Assembly (NCBI GenBank): GCA_965205685.1
Contig: OZ242174.1
Span: 744,001-808,000, forward strand
DNA: 64,000 bases
Origin: WTFY01 sp965205685
GTDB lineage: Bacteria > Pseudomonadota > Gammaproteobacteria > UBA4575
Direction: 5' to 3'
Part shown: positions 7,644-16,808 of the stretch, one piece after another
How the letters are laid out: every line of letters starts with the position of its first letter
Numbering within the stretch: position 1 is the first letter of the stretch
Made by a program: the position numbers and the translations under genes
Notes under the pieces: model-generated
Told to the model about the DNA's origin: nothing
Database searches by the model: none
What the model saw: only the letters and a program-made list of their open reading frames with translations

Positions 7644-10409
7644 TCAGCTGGCCTGGATCTTCGCAAGCTGTTCGCGCAATTGCTGCAAGGACGCTTGCGT
7701 GGCGTCGAATCGCGCCACCTCCTGCTCGACGATGGCCGCAGGTGCCTTGTCTTTGAAATTCGGGTTGTCGAGCTTGCCTTTGAGCTTCTCCAGACCGGAC
7801 TCCAGTTTCCCGATCTCCTTTTTAAGCCTCGCACACTCTGCTTCCTTGTCGATCAGGCCTGCCAGCGGGATGAGGATTTTCATGTGGCCAGCCAGCGCCG
7901 TAGCGGACTCCGGCGGCGTTTCATCCTCCAGCCAGCGGACATCCTCCAGCATGGCGAGCTCGCAGATGTACGTGCGGGTGTCCTCGAAATGCGCCTGATC
8001 CTGCGAGGATCCGTTCTGGATCAGTACGGACAGCCGTTTGCCCGGCGGGATATCCATGTCGGAGCGAACTTTGCGCACGGCATTGACCAGCTCCTTCGCC
8101 CACTCCATTTTTTGCAGGCTATCCGCATCGATGTGTTGCGGGTCGCTGCACGGGAAGGGCTGCAGCATGATGCTTTCGCCTTCAATGCGCATTCTTTTCG
8201 CAATCAGTTGCCAGATTTCCTCGGTGATGAAGGGGATGATCGGGTGCAGCAGACGAAGCGAGGTATCCAGCACCTCGAGCAGCACGCGCCGCGTGTTTTG
8301 CTTGACTTGCGGTGGCGCATCGTCACGGAAAAGTGTCGGCTTGCACAACTCGATATACCAGTCGCAGAGCTCGTGCCAGACGAAGTCGTACAGGGCCTGT
8401 GCGGCCAGATCGAAGCGGTAGCCCGTCAGGTATTTGTGGGTCAGGTCGATCACTTCCTGCTGCCTGGCGAGGATCCAGCGATCCGCCAGGGTGGTGTGGC
8501 GGGCATCGATTTGCGTGGCGATGTCCTGGTCCTCGGTAATCATGAGCGTGAAGCGCGCGGCGTTCCACAGCTTGTTGCAGAAGTTGCGATACCCCTCGAT
8601 ACGGCTGAGGTGGAACTTGATGTCGCGCCCGAACGAGGCCTGCGCGGCGAAGGAGAACCGCAGCGCATCGGTGCCATGGGCCTTGATGCCGTCTGGATAT
8701 TCCCTGCGCGTGGCTTTCTCGATCGCAGGCGCCATATCCGGCTGCATCAGTCCACGGGTGCGTTTTTGTACCAGCGCCTCGAGATCGATTCCGTCGATGA
8801 TGTCGATGGGATCGAGCACGTTGCCCTTGGATTTTGACATCTTCTGGCCATTGGCATCGCGCACCAGGCCGTGCACGTAGACCTTGCGAAACGGGACATC
8901 GTCCATGAATTTCAACCCCATCATGACCATGCGCGCCACCCAGAAAAAGATGATGTCGAAGCCGGTGATCAGCACGGAGGTCGGGTAAAAGGTCTCGAGG
9001 GCATCGCTTTTTTCGGGCCAGCCGAGTGTTGAGAAGGGCCACAGTGCAGATGAAAACCAGGTATCGAGCACGTCTTCGTCCTGGGTCAGTGCCTGCTCAG
9101 GGTCCAGATCGTATTTTTGCCGCACGTGTGCTTCATCTCGCCCGACATAGACCGTGCCCTCGCTGTCATACCAGGCCGGGATGCGGTGCCCCCACCACAG
9201 CTGGCGGCTGATGCACCAGTCCTGGAGGTTGTGCATCCACTCGAAGTAGGTTTTGCTCCAGTTCTCCGGCACGAACTCGATGGAGCCGTCTTTCACGGCT
9301 TCGATGGCCGGCTCGGCCAGCGCCTGCACGCTGACGTACCACTGGCGGGTCAGGTAAGGTTCGACGATGGCACCGGAGCGGTCCCCGCGGGGGATGACAT
9401 GGCGGTGCTTTCGGGTCTCGGCGAGCAGTCCCTGTGCCTCGAGATCATGGATGATCTTCTTGCGCGCCTCGAAACGGTCCATGTCCCGGTAGGCAGGCGG
9501 TGCATTGTCGTTGAGCCTGGCATCGTCGGTAAAAATGTTGATTTGTTCCAGGTCGTGGCGCAGGCCCACTTCATAGTCGTTGAAATCGTGCGCCGGAGTG
9601 ATCTTCACGCACCCGGAACCGAACTCAGGGTCCACGTATTCGTCGGCGATGACGGGGATTTCCCGATCGGTCAGGGGCAGCTTGAGCGTCTTGCCGACGA
9701 GGGTTTGGTAACGCTCGTCATCCGGGTGCACGGCGACCGCACTGTCTCCAAGCAGCGTCTCGGGCCGGGTGGTGGCTACCGTCACGTGGCCGTCACCGTC
9801 GGCATGCGGGTAGCGGATGTGCCACATGTGCCCGTCTTCCTCTTCCGAGATGACCTCGAGGTCGGATACCGCGGTGTGCAGCACGGGGTCCCAGTTGACC
9901 AGGCGCTTGCCGCGGTAGATGAGGCCCTCGTCGTAGAGGCGAACGAACACCGTCTTGACGGCCTCGGAGAGGCTGTCGTCCATGGTGAACCTCTCGCGCG
10001 ACCAGTCCAGCGAGGAGCCCATGCGTTCGAGCTGGCGGCTGATCGTTTGCCCGGAATGCTCCTTCCACTCCCAGATTTTCTCCACGAACTTTTCGCGGCC
10101 GAGATCGTGACGCGTCTCTCCCTTCGCGTTCAGCTGCCGCTCGACGACCATCTGCGTGGCAATCCCGGCATGGTCCGTCCCGGGTTGCCAGAGCGTGTTG
10201 AAGCCCGCCATGCGGTGATACCGGGTCAGGCAGTCCATCAGGGTGTTGTTGAAGGCATGTCCCATGTGCAGGGTGCCAGTGACGTTGGGCGGCGGGATCA
10301 TGATGCAGTACGGGGGATTGTTGTCCCCGCCAGGTGCAAAGTAGCCGCTGTCCTTCCAGTGCCGGTACCACTTCTGCTCGATGTTTGCTGGCTGGTAGGT
10401 TTTTTCCAT
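7644..10409 (-). CDS. valS: Valyl-tRNA synthetase
   Basis: Class I aminoacyl-tRNA synthetase charging tRNA-Val, with an editing domain that clears mischarged threonine. The 921-aa product starts MEKTYQPANIEQKWYRHW; the HIGH motif appears as HMGH (48-51) and the KMSKS loop as QKMSKSKGN. The C terminus holds the ValS-specific coiled-coil arm (LKKEIGKLESGLEKLKGKL). The frame is open 27 codons further upstream, but conservation begins at this ATG (10409). It follows pepA on the same strand with a ~110-bp gap, as pepA-(holC)-valS does in many gammaproteobacteria. A holC gene for the DNA polymerase chi subunit is not present between them. Confidence 0.97.
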   Translation of the reverse strand: MEKTYQPANIEQKWYRHWKDSGYFAPGGDNNPPYCIMIPPPNVTGTLHMGHAFNNTLMDCLTRYHRMAGFNTLWQPGTDHAGIATQMVVERQLNAKGETRHDLGREKFVEKIWEWKEHSGQTISRQLERMGSSLDWSRERFTMDDSLSEAVKTVFVRLYDEGLIYRGKRLVNWDPVLHTAVSDLEVISEEEDGHMWHIRYPHADGDGHVTVATTRPETLLGDSAVAVHPDDERYQTLVGKTLKLPLTDREIPVIADEYVDPEFGSGCVKITPAHDFNDYEVGLRHDLEQINIFTDDARLNDNAPPAYRDMDRFEARKKIIHDLEAQGLLAETRKHRHVIPRGDRSGAIVEPYLTRQWYVSVQALAEPAIEAVKDGSIEFVPENWSKTYFEWMHNLQDWCISRQLWWGHRIPAWYDSEGTVYVGRDEAHVRQKYDLDPEQALTQDEDVLDTWFSSALWPFSTLGWPEKSDALETFYPTSVLITGFDIIFFWVARMVMMGLKFMDDVPFRKVYVHGLVRDANGQKMSKSKGNVLDPIDIIDGIDLEALVQKRTRGLMQPDMAPAIEKATRREYPDGIKAHGTDALRFSFAAQASFGRDIKFHLSRIEGYRNFCNKLWNAARFTLMITEDQDIATQIDARHTTLADRWILARQQEVIDLTHKYLTGYRFDLAAQALYDFVWHELCDWYIELCKPTLFRDDAPPQVKQNTRRVLLEVLDTSLRLLHPIIPFITEEIWQLIAKRMRIEGESIMLQPFPCSDPQHIDADSLQKMEWAKELVNAVRKVRSDMDIPPGKRLSVLIQNGSSQDQAHFEDTRTYICELAMLEDVRWLEDETPPESATALAGHMKILIPLAGLIDKEAECARLKKEIGKLESGLEKLKGKLDNPNFKDKAPAAIVEQEVARFDATQASLQQLREQLAKIQAS

Positions 10410-10523
10410 GGGGGGTGCCTGAATGCGGGTTGCGGACGGGAACGCTATGCGCGCGTATGATGCAGCCAGCCTGTGGCCGCATGCAAGCACGGTGTGGCGG
10501 TCATCAAACGGGCCGTGCGCGAC

Positions 10524-12029
10524 TCAGTGCTCCTGCGGGTAGGCCTGCGAGATCAGGTATTGCGACAGCAGGGGGACCGGCCTGCCGGTGGCCCCTTTTT
10601 GCTTGCCCGAGCTGTGCCAGGCGATGCCTGCGATATCGAGATGGGCCCAGCGGTATTTCTCGGTGAACCGGGACAGGAAGCAGGCGGCCGTGATGGTTCC
10701 TGCCCAGCGCCCGCCGATGTTGGCCATATCGGCAAAATTGCTGTCCAGCTGGGACTGGTAGTCCTCCCACAGAGGCAGCCGCCAGGTGCGGTCCCCGCTG
10801 ACATCCCCCGCCTTGTACAGGTCCTCGACCAGCGGCTCGTCGTTGCACATCAGCCCGGAGGGCACATTGCCCAGCGCCACGACACAGGCCCCGGTCAGCG
10901 TGGCGATGTCGATGACGGTCTCGGGATTAAACTTCTCAACATAGGTCAGGGCATCGCACAGCACCAGGCGCCCCTCCGCATCCGTATTCAGGATCTCCAC
11001 GGTCTGCCCGGACATGGTCGTGACGACATCGCCCGGCCGGCTGGCCCGCCCGCCCGGCATGTTCTCCGCGCACGCGACCACCCCGACCACGTTCATCGGG
11101 ATCTCCAGTTCGCAGCAGGCCTTGATTGTGCCGAGCACGCTGGCCGCCCCGCACATGTCGAATTTCATCTCGTCCATGGCGTTGCCCGGCTTGAGCGAAA
11201 TCCCGCCCGTATCGAAGGTGATGCCCTTGCCGACCAGCACCGACGGGCGCGCATCCGCCGCTCCACCGCGGTATTCCAGGGTCACCAGCTTGGCGGGCTG
11301 TGCGCTGCCGCTTGAAACCGACAGCAGGGCGCCCATGCCCAGTTTTTTCATCTGCGCTTCTTCGATGACGCGCACCTGCAGTTTCGGATGCTCCTTTTTA
11401 AGAGCACGTGCCTGCTCCGCCAGGTAGGTAGGTGTGCAGAGATTCCCGGGCAGGTTGCCGAGATCCTTGGCAAATGCCATTCCGCTTGCAATCGCTTTTC
11501 CGAATTTGCGGCCTTGCCTCAAGCTCTCCAGTTCGCTGGCCTGGCTGGCCAGGAACTTCATTTTCTTCAGCGGGCTGCGGTCCTTGCCCGCCTTGGGCAG
11601 GGTGTGCGTGTAGCGGTACGCCGTCGCTTCGCCTGCCATCACGCTGACCTGCACCCGGGTGGGCAGGTCGGTATCCTTGACCGGCAATTCGACCAGGCTG
11701 TTGATGACGTTGGCAGCGTTGCATTTCTTGGCCTCCTGGATGCCGGCGGACACGGCCTTTTGAAAGGCATGGGTGGTGAAGCGCTCGGCCTCCCCGCAGC
11801 CGACAATGACGATGTGTGCGTGTTTGCTGCGGCTTGAGGTATGCAGGGTGGTCGCCTGGCCCAGGGTGGCCTTTGCGTGGCCGCGCTGACAAGCCCTGGT
11901 GAGCTTGCCCCGGTAGAGCGTATCGAGCTTTCGTGCGGAAGAGCTCAGTTGTCTGGGTTTGAACAGGCCGACGATGACACAGTCGGCGGTTTCCTTGTCC
12001 AGGGCTGCGGTTTTGGCGATGTACTCCAT
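10524..12029 (-). CDS. pepA: Leucyl aminopeptidase PepA
   Basis: Cytosolic di-metal (Zn/Mn) M17 leucine aminopeptidase; homologues also act as the XerCD accessory DNA-binding protein. The 501-aa product has an N-terminal macro-like domain and the C-terminal catalytic domain with the metal/active-site segments VLVGKGITFDTGG and NTDAEGRLVLCDA, plus the invariant Arg in the latter. An AGAGGAA ribosome-binding site precedes the ATG. It is transcribed away from lptF-lptG across a ~100-bp divergent promoter region, the classical pepA/lptFG arrangement. Confidence 0.97.
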   Translation of the reverse strand: MEYIAKTAALDKETADCVIVGLFKPRQLSSSARKLDTLYRGKLTRACQRGHAKATLGQATTLHTSSRSKHAHIVIVGCGEAERFTTHAFQKAVSAGIQEAKKCNAANVINSLVELPVKDTDLPTRVQVSVMAGEATAYRYTHTLPKAGKDRSPLKKMKFLASQASELESLRQGRKFGKAIASGMAFAKDLGNLPGNLCTPTYLAEQARALKKEHPKLQVRVIEEAQMKKLGMGALLSVSSGSAQPAKLVTLEYRGGAADARPSVLVGKGITFDTGGISLKPGNAMDEMKFDMCGAASVLGTIKACCELEIPMNVVGVVACAENMPGGRASRPGDVVTTMSGQTVEILNTDAEGRLVLCDALTYVEKFNPETVIDIATLTGACVVALGNVPSGLMCNDEPLVEDLYKAGDVSGDRTWRLPLWEDYQSQLDSNFADMANIGGRWAGTITAACFLSRFTEKYRWAHLDIAGIAWHSSGKQKGATGRPVPLLSQYLISQAYPQEH

Positions 12030-12127
12030 GGAATTCCTCTATATTTGGCGATGGGTTTTCCCGTTACTGCTAAAATAATACTGGTTTTGGCCCGCAAGTG
12101 GGTAGACCCGAAGCTGCAAACCACCTG

Positions 12128-13204
12128 ATGTTTTCGACACTCAACCGTTATTTTTCCCGTGAACTTGGCCTCACCTTTGTTGCAGTGAGTGCCGTTTTGC
12201 TGGCCGTGGTGGTAAGCAAGTCCTTCGTGTCCCTGCTGACGCGAGTCATGGAGGGCAAGATGTCTGCCGATGCCGTGCTGTCGCTGCTGGGCCTGGGGAT
12301 CCTGGAGGCCGCGATCCTGCTGGCCCCGTTTGCCCTGTTCATCTCGGTCATGCTGGTGATGGGCCGCCTGTACCGTGACAGCGAGATATACGCGATCAAG
12401 GCCAACGGCATCGGTCAACTGAGACTGTTCCGGTATGCCGCGCTGTTCGTGCTGCCGGTGATCGTGCTGCTCGGCTATGCCTCGGTATTTCTTGCCCCGC
12501 AGATCGCACAGCAGGTCGAGACCATCAAGCTCGAGGCCAAGGAGCGCACCAGCGTGCTGGGCCTGGTGCCCGGCCAGTTCATCGAGGCCCGGCAGGGGGA
12601 CTGGGTCGTTTTCGTCGAGTCGGCCGACCGTGAATCAGGCACGGCCAGGAACATTTTCATCTACGACCGGCGCGGGGACAGGATATCGATTGAAACCGCG
12701 CGCAGCGTGCAGCAAACGGATTCCCCGGAGCTGGAGGGCAGAACGCTGGTGCTGAGTCAGGGCCGGCGGTATGAGGGAATCCCGGGCGAGGGCAACTTCA
12801 CGGTACTGTCCTTTGACCACCACAAGGTGCGCATTCCCGAACTGAATGCCGCCCCCGACCACGATGACCCCGAACTCATGACGGCGGCACAACTGCTCGC
12901 CTCGCACGCAAACCCCGAACTGGCTGAACTGCAATGGCGGCTGTCGATCCCGGTGGCGGCTTTGCTGCTGGTGCTGCTGGCCTTTCCGCTGAGCGTGGTT
13001 CGCCCGCGCCAGGGAAGATTTGCCAAGCTCGGCCTGGCGATCGTCATCTACCTGATCTATTCCAACCTGATGATCCTGGCCGAAACCTGGGTCGCGGATG
13101 ACAGGCTGCCCACCGTGCCGGGCCTGTTTGCCGTGCACGGGGTCGTCGCGCTGATGGTTGTGTTCCTGTTCATGAAGCAGGGCGAGTGGACACACAGGAC
13201 ATGA
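12128..13204 (+). CDS. lptF: LPS export ABC transporter permease LptF
   Basis: Inner-membrane permease which, with LptG and the ATPase LptB, extracts lipopolysaccharide from the inner membrane and drives it across the LptCAD bridge. The 358-aa product has the YjgP/YjgQ plan: N-terminal helices after MFSTLNRYFSREL, a large periplasmic beta-jellyroll loop (about residues 120-260), and three C-terminal helices. The ATG at 12128 is preferred over a start ten codons upstream because the family begins at this point. It overlaps lptG by an ATGA, so the two are translationally coupled. Confidence 0.95.
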   Translation: MFSTLNRYFSRELGLTFVAVSAVLLAVVVSKSFVSLLTRVMEGKMSADAVLSLLGLGILEAAILLAPFALFISVMLVMGRLYRDSEIYAIKANGIGQLRLFRYAALFVLPVIVLLGYASVFLAPQIAQQVETIKLEAKERTSVLGLVPGQFIEARQGDWVVFVESADRESGTARNIFIYDRRGDRISIETARSVQQTDSPELEGRTLVLSQGRRYEGIPGEGNFTVLSFDHHKVRIPELNAAPDHDDPELMTAAQLLASHANPELAELQWRLSIPVAALLLVLLAFPLSVVRPRQGRFAKLGLAIVIYLIYSNLMILAETWVADDRLPTVPGLFAVHGVVALMVVFLFMKQGEWTHRT

Positions 13205-14280
13205 AACTGGTCCGCCAGTATGACGGGTACCTGGCCCGCACCGTTCTGGTCAGCACCCTGCTGGCCTTCGGCGTTCTGTTTGCCGTCGATTCGACCATTG
13301 ACCTGATCAACGACCTGGAGTCCATCGGCAAGCGGGGCTTTGGCGTGCGCCATGTCCTGCTGATGCTGTTGCTGGGAATGCCGCAGCGCCTGTATGACCT
13401 GATGCCCGCGTCCTTGCTGCTCGGCACATTGCTGGGCCTCGGGCACCTGGCCGCACGCAACGAGCTGGAAGCGCTGCGCTCGGTGGGGGTCGGGCGATTG
13501 CGCATTCTGGGCTCGGTGCTGGCGGTGGGCACGGTACTGGTGGCTTTCAGCATGCTGGTCGGGGAAACCATCGCACCCACCACAGAAGGCTATGTGCGCA
13601 GTCTGAACAAGACCAGCGACCTGCACAAGATCTCCATCCGCTCGCGCCATGGACTCTGGACCCGTGACAGGCACCGCTTCATCAACGTCAAGCAGATCTT
13701 CACGGATTACCGCATGACTGATGTCTGGGTGTACGAGATGGATGCCGAGCAGCGGCTCAAGCGCGTGAGCTTTGCCAAGACCGCGGTCTACGAGGGGGAT
13801 TCCTGGAAGCTGTCGCAGGTCCGCCACAGCCTGATCACGGAGCACGGAGTGCAGATTTCAGCCTCGGAGGAGGAGTCCTGGCCGCAACTGATCACCCCGG
13901 AGCTGTTCAATGTGGTAACGGTCAAGCCCGAGCACATGGCCGCGGCGAAGCTTGGCACCTACATCGACTACCTGGAACAGAACGGGCTGAATTCACAGCG
14001 CTACCAGCTGGCCTTCTACAACCGGTTTGCGGTGCCGTTGTCGGGGCTTGCGATGCTGCTGCTGGCGGTGCCGTTCGTATTCCGCCCGGTGCGCTCCGGG
14101 GGGCAGGGCCAGCGCATGGCGCTTGGCATCGGTATTGCCGTGGCCTACAACCTGCTGAGCCGGATGCTGGGCAATGCCAGCGTCGTGTACGGCGTGCCGG
14201 CGTTTCTAGGTGCGTTCTTTCCGGTGGTGCTGGTGATCTTCATCGCGTACATCGCCTACCGGAAGATGGCCTGGATCTAG
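13201..14280 (+). CDS. lptG: LPS export ABC transporter permease LptG
   Basis: Partner permease of LptF in the LptB2FG lipopolysaccharide extractor. The 359-aa product starts at the ATG of the ATGA overlap with lptF (MKLVRQYDGYLARTVL) and shows an N-terminal helix set, the periplasmic jellyroll region, and C-terminal helices including YNRFAVPLSGLAMLLLAVPF. A GTG five codons upstream is possible but the coupling overlap supports 13201. The 3' end overlaps the stop of the convergent RDD gene by 4 bp. Confidence 0.95.
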   Translation: MKLVRQYDGYLARTVLVSTLLAFGVLFAVDSTIDLINDLESIGKRGFGVRHVLLMLLLGMPQRLYDLMPASLLLGTLLGLGHLAARNELEALRSVGVGRLRILGSVLAVGTVLVAFSMLVGETIAPTTEGYVRSLNKTSDLHKISIRSRHGLWTRDRHRFINVKQIFTDYRMTDVWVYEMDAEQRLKRVSFAKTAVYEGDSWKLSQVRHSLITEHGVQISASEEESWPQLITPELFNVVTVKPEHMAAAKLGTYIDYLEQNGLNSQRYQLAFYNRFAVPLSGLAMLLLAVPFVFRPVRSGGQGQRMALGIGIAVAYNLLSRMLGNASVVYGVPAFLGAFFPVVLVIFIAYIAYRKMAWI

Positions 14281-14705
14281 AGGCGCACCAGCCGGGTCCC
14301 CGAGGCGATATCGTGCCAGCTGCGCGATTGCGCATCGAACAGGACCCAGAAGTACCCCAGGCCCAGCGGAATCCAGGAGATCAGGGCCACTGCGAAGCGC
14401 ACCAGCGCCGTCCCCCAGTTCAGTGCCGAGCCGTCCGTGCCGACCACCTTGAATTTCCAGGTGCGCATGCCTAGCGTCTGCCCGCCATGGGTCCAGCACC
14501 AGGCATAAAAGACGAACGAAAGCACGAGCAGGTACCCCTGGTAGAGGATGAACAGGTCATGCCCGGGATGGATCTTGAGCGGGACCACCAGAATGAACGA
14601 GGCGAAGAAAAGAAGCGCGAACAGTATCAGGAAGTCATACAGGATGGCGGCAAAGTGGCGCAGCAGTGAAACCGGCCGGGCGTCGTGCAAAAGCGTCTCG
14701 TTCAT
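14277..14705 (-). CDS. RDD family integral membrane protein
   Basis: Small membrane protein (142 aa from the ATG at 14705) of the RDD family, named for conserved Arg-Asp-Asp-type residues; some members are proposed ion antiporters, but the role here is unknown. The sequence has ARPVSLLRHFAAILYDFLILFA as first helix, a second helix around YQGYLLVLSFVFYAWCW, the family motif GGQTLGMRTWKFKVV, and a third hydrophobic segment ALISWIPLGLGYFWVLF. It lies tail to tail with lptG. The earlier in-frame start (8 codons upstream) is less likely. Confidence 0.8.
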   Translation of the reverse strand: MNETLLHDARPVSLLRHFAAILYDFLILFALLFFASFILVVPLKIHPGHDLFILYQGYLLVLSFVFYAWCWTHGGQTLGMRTWKFKVVGTDGSALNWGTALVRFAVALISWIPLGLGYFWVLFDAQSRSWHDIASGTRLVRL

Positions 14706-14956
14706 GGGCAGATTATAGAATAGGCCCAAGTTGATTTTGCCATGTGAAGTTCATACACTGGATGTGCCCTGCCTCAATGGTGCGGGCCTCGGTGAATGAC
14801 CAGCCAAACGGGGTATGACTCAGGCCAGACAGCATTCCACCCAACCCATGGTTCATGCTACCCCAGTCCATCATTCGCCCCCACGACACCGCCTTATCTC
14901 CTGTATTTCCCTGACCGGTGCAGTCGGCATGCCGCGGTGCATGCAAGACCTGGCGT

Positions 14957-15862
14957 ATGGGTGATTCGGCTGCGGACCTTTCGGTCATCGAGGCCTTCCT
15001 GGACAGCCTGTGGGTCGAGCACGGGCTGAGTGAAAACACGCTGCGTGCCTATCGCAATGACCTGCTGGGCCTGTCCCGCTGGCTGTCCCGCACGGCGACC
15101 GGCATCACGGAGGCGCACCGCGAGCACGTGCTCGATTACCTGTCCTACCGCGTACAGCAGGGCAGCCGGCCGCGTTCTTCAGCGAGACTGCTGTCCAGTA
15201 TCCGGCGTTTTTACCGCTACCTCGTGCGACAGGGCACGCTCCAGAAGGACCCGTCCGCGGAGATTGAATTTCCCAAGCTGGGGCGGGCACTGCCGGGCAC
15301 CTTGACGAAGGAGGAAGTCGAGAAACTGCTGGACGCTCCGGATACCCGGACCGCCCACGGGGTCCGTGACCGGGCCATGCTCGAAGTGCTGTATGCCTGT
15401 GGGCTTCGTGTCAGTGAACTGGTGGCACTGACCCTGTATCAGGTCAACCTCAACCAGGGCGTGATCCGCGTGCTGGGCAAGGGCAGCAAGGAGCGACTGA
15501 TCCCGTTCGGCGAGCAGGCCGGCGAGTGGATCACCGAGTTTGTCCAGGGTGCGCGCGCCGAGCTGCTGAAACCCGGGCGCCAGTGCGATGCCCTGTTTGT
15601 GACCAACCGCGGTGGGTCGATGACACGCCAGGCCTTCTGGCACCTGGTCCGAAGGCATGCGAAAAAGGCCGGGATCAGCAAGCACCTTTCGCCCCATACC
15701 CTGCGTCATGCCTTTGCCACGCACCTGCTGAACCACGGTGCGGACCTGCGGGTGGTGCAGATGTTGCTTGGACACAGCGATCTGTCGACCACCCAGATCT
15801 ACACGCACGTGGCCCAGGCGAGGCTTCAGGAACTGCACCGCAAGCACCATCCCCGTGGCTGA
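14957..15862 (+). CDS. xerD: Site-specific tyrosine recombinase XerD
   Basis: Tyrosine recombinase that with XerC resolves chromosome dimers at dif under FtsK control. The 301-aa product has the SAM-like N-terminal domain and the catalytic domain with Arg151 (GLRVSEL), the GKGSKER lysine, His247 and Arg250 (HTLRH), His273 (LGHSDLSTTQIYTH) and nucleophile Tyr282. I start at the ATG 14957; a TTG-type extension upstream adds a Cys-rich leader not found in the family. It is followed by dsbC, the same order as in Pseudomonas and E. coli (xerD-dsbC), which supports XerD over XerC or a phage integrase. Confidence 0.95.
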   Translation: MGDSAADLSVIEAFLDSLWVEHGLSENTLRAYRNDLLGLSRWLSRTATGITEAHREHVLDYLSYRVQQGSRPRSSARLLSSIRRFYRYLVRQGTLQKDPSAEIEFPKLGRALPGTLTKEEVEKLLDAPDTRTAHGVRDRAMLEVLYACGLRVSELVALTLYQVNLNQGVIRVLGKGSKERLIPFGEQAGEWITEFVQGARAELLKPGRQCDALFVTNRGGSMTRQAFWHLVRRHAKKAGISKHLSPHTLRHAFATHLLNHGADLRVVQMLLGHSDLSTTQIYTHVAQARLQELHRKHHPRG

Positions 15863-15954
15863 GGCAACGCCGGGTTTTGGGGAATTAATTTTTACCGTGG
15901 CAGTCATACGTGGTGTACTATCCTGACCCTAGAGGAGAGCAACAGGGAGTCATT

Positions 15955-16689
15955 GTGCGCAACCGAATTATTCTCATGTGGGCCCTGGCGGTCCTGGCAG
16001 GTTCCGTCCTGGCAGGGGAGGCCGAGGACATCGCCAACATCAAGCAACGCCTGCACCAGCTGGTGCCCGGGGAACCCTCTTCCATCCAGCCTGCAGCTAT
16101 ACCCGGGTTTTATGAAGTCATGTATGGAACCGAGCTGCTGTATCTGTCTGCCGATGCGCGCTACGGGATCCAGGGCGAACTGGTCGACCTTGAGACGGGC
16201 GTGAATCTTGCCGAGACTGCGCGCGCAAAGGTGCGCAAGGGCCTGATCGAGGCCGTGGATGAGTCGCACATGCTGGTCTATTCCCCGTCGAACCCACGTC
16301 ATACCCTGACGGTATTCACCGACATCGATTGCGGATACTGCCGCAAGATGCACGCGGAAATGGGAGAACTGCACGACCTCGGGATCGCGGTCCGCTACCT
16401 GATGTTTCCCCGCAGCGGCGTGGACACGCTCTCGTACGATAAGGCCGTCGATGTCTGGTGTTCGGAAGACCCGCTGACTTCGCTGACCCAAGCCAAGGCC
16501 GGCGAGGAGATACTGTCGGCAGACTGTGAGCACCCGGTGGAGTCGCAATACCAGCTCGGACGCAAGATCGGAGTGACTGGCACACCGGCGATCATCACCG
16601 AAGACGGCCGGATGATCCGCGGCTACCATCCGCCCGAGGAACTGGCCGCCACCCTGGCTTCCCTGTCCGAAAGGAATGCCGCCCCTTGA
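15955..16689 (+). CDS. dsbC: Thiol:disulfide interchange protein DsbC
   Basis: Periplasmic disulfide isomerase, a V-shaped dimer kept reduced by DsbD. With a GTG start at 15955 it is 244 aa: signal peptide 1-21 (ending AGSVLAG), dimerization domain with YEVMYGTELLYLSADARY, then the thioredoxin fold with the CGYC active site at residues 126-129, two further structural Cys, and the cis-proline loop VTGTPAI. An AGAGGAGAG/AGGGAG ribosome-binding region precedes the GTG; the longer open frame upstream would bury the signal peptide. It follows xerD, as in many gammaproteobacteria. Confidence 0.93.
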   Translation: MRNRIILMWALAVLAGSVLAGEAEDIANIKQRLHQLVPGEPSSIQPAAIPGFYEVMYGTELLYLSADARYGIQGELVDLETGVNLAETARAKVRKGLIEAVDESHMLVYSPSNPRHTLTVFTDIDCGYCRKMHAEMGELHDLGIAVRYLMFPRSGVDTLSYDKAVDVWCSEDPLTSLTQAKAGEEILSADCEHPVESQYQLGRKIGVTGTPAIITEDGRMIRGYHPPEELAATLASLSERNAAP

Positions 16690-16808
16690 GCTTACCCAAG
16701 GTGAGACGGCATCCAAGTCGAATCCCCGCTGATGTACACTCCCGTGCCCGCCTGCGGCGATGACCGGGAGGCCATCTTGACATCCACCCCAATGTGCGGG
16801 GCCAATCC

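Noticed and set aside
9117..10460. A 447-codon plus-strand open frame opposite valS
   Set aside because: Antisense shadow of a conserved synthetase; composition is typical of reversed coding sequence and no family is seen.
16690..16808. A regulatory RNA or small gene between dsbC and parE
   Set aside because: The 119 bp show a TTGACA at ~16778 but no matching -10, hairpin or conserved small frame that I can support.
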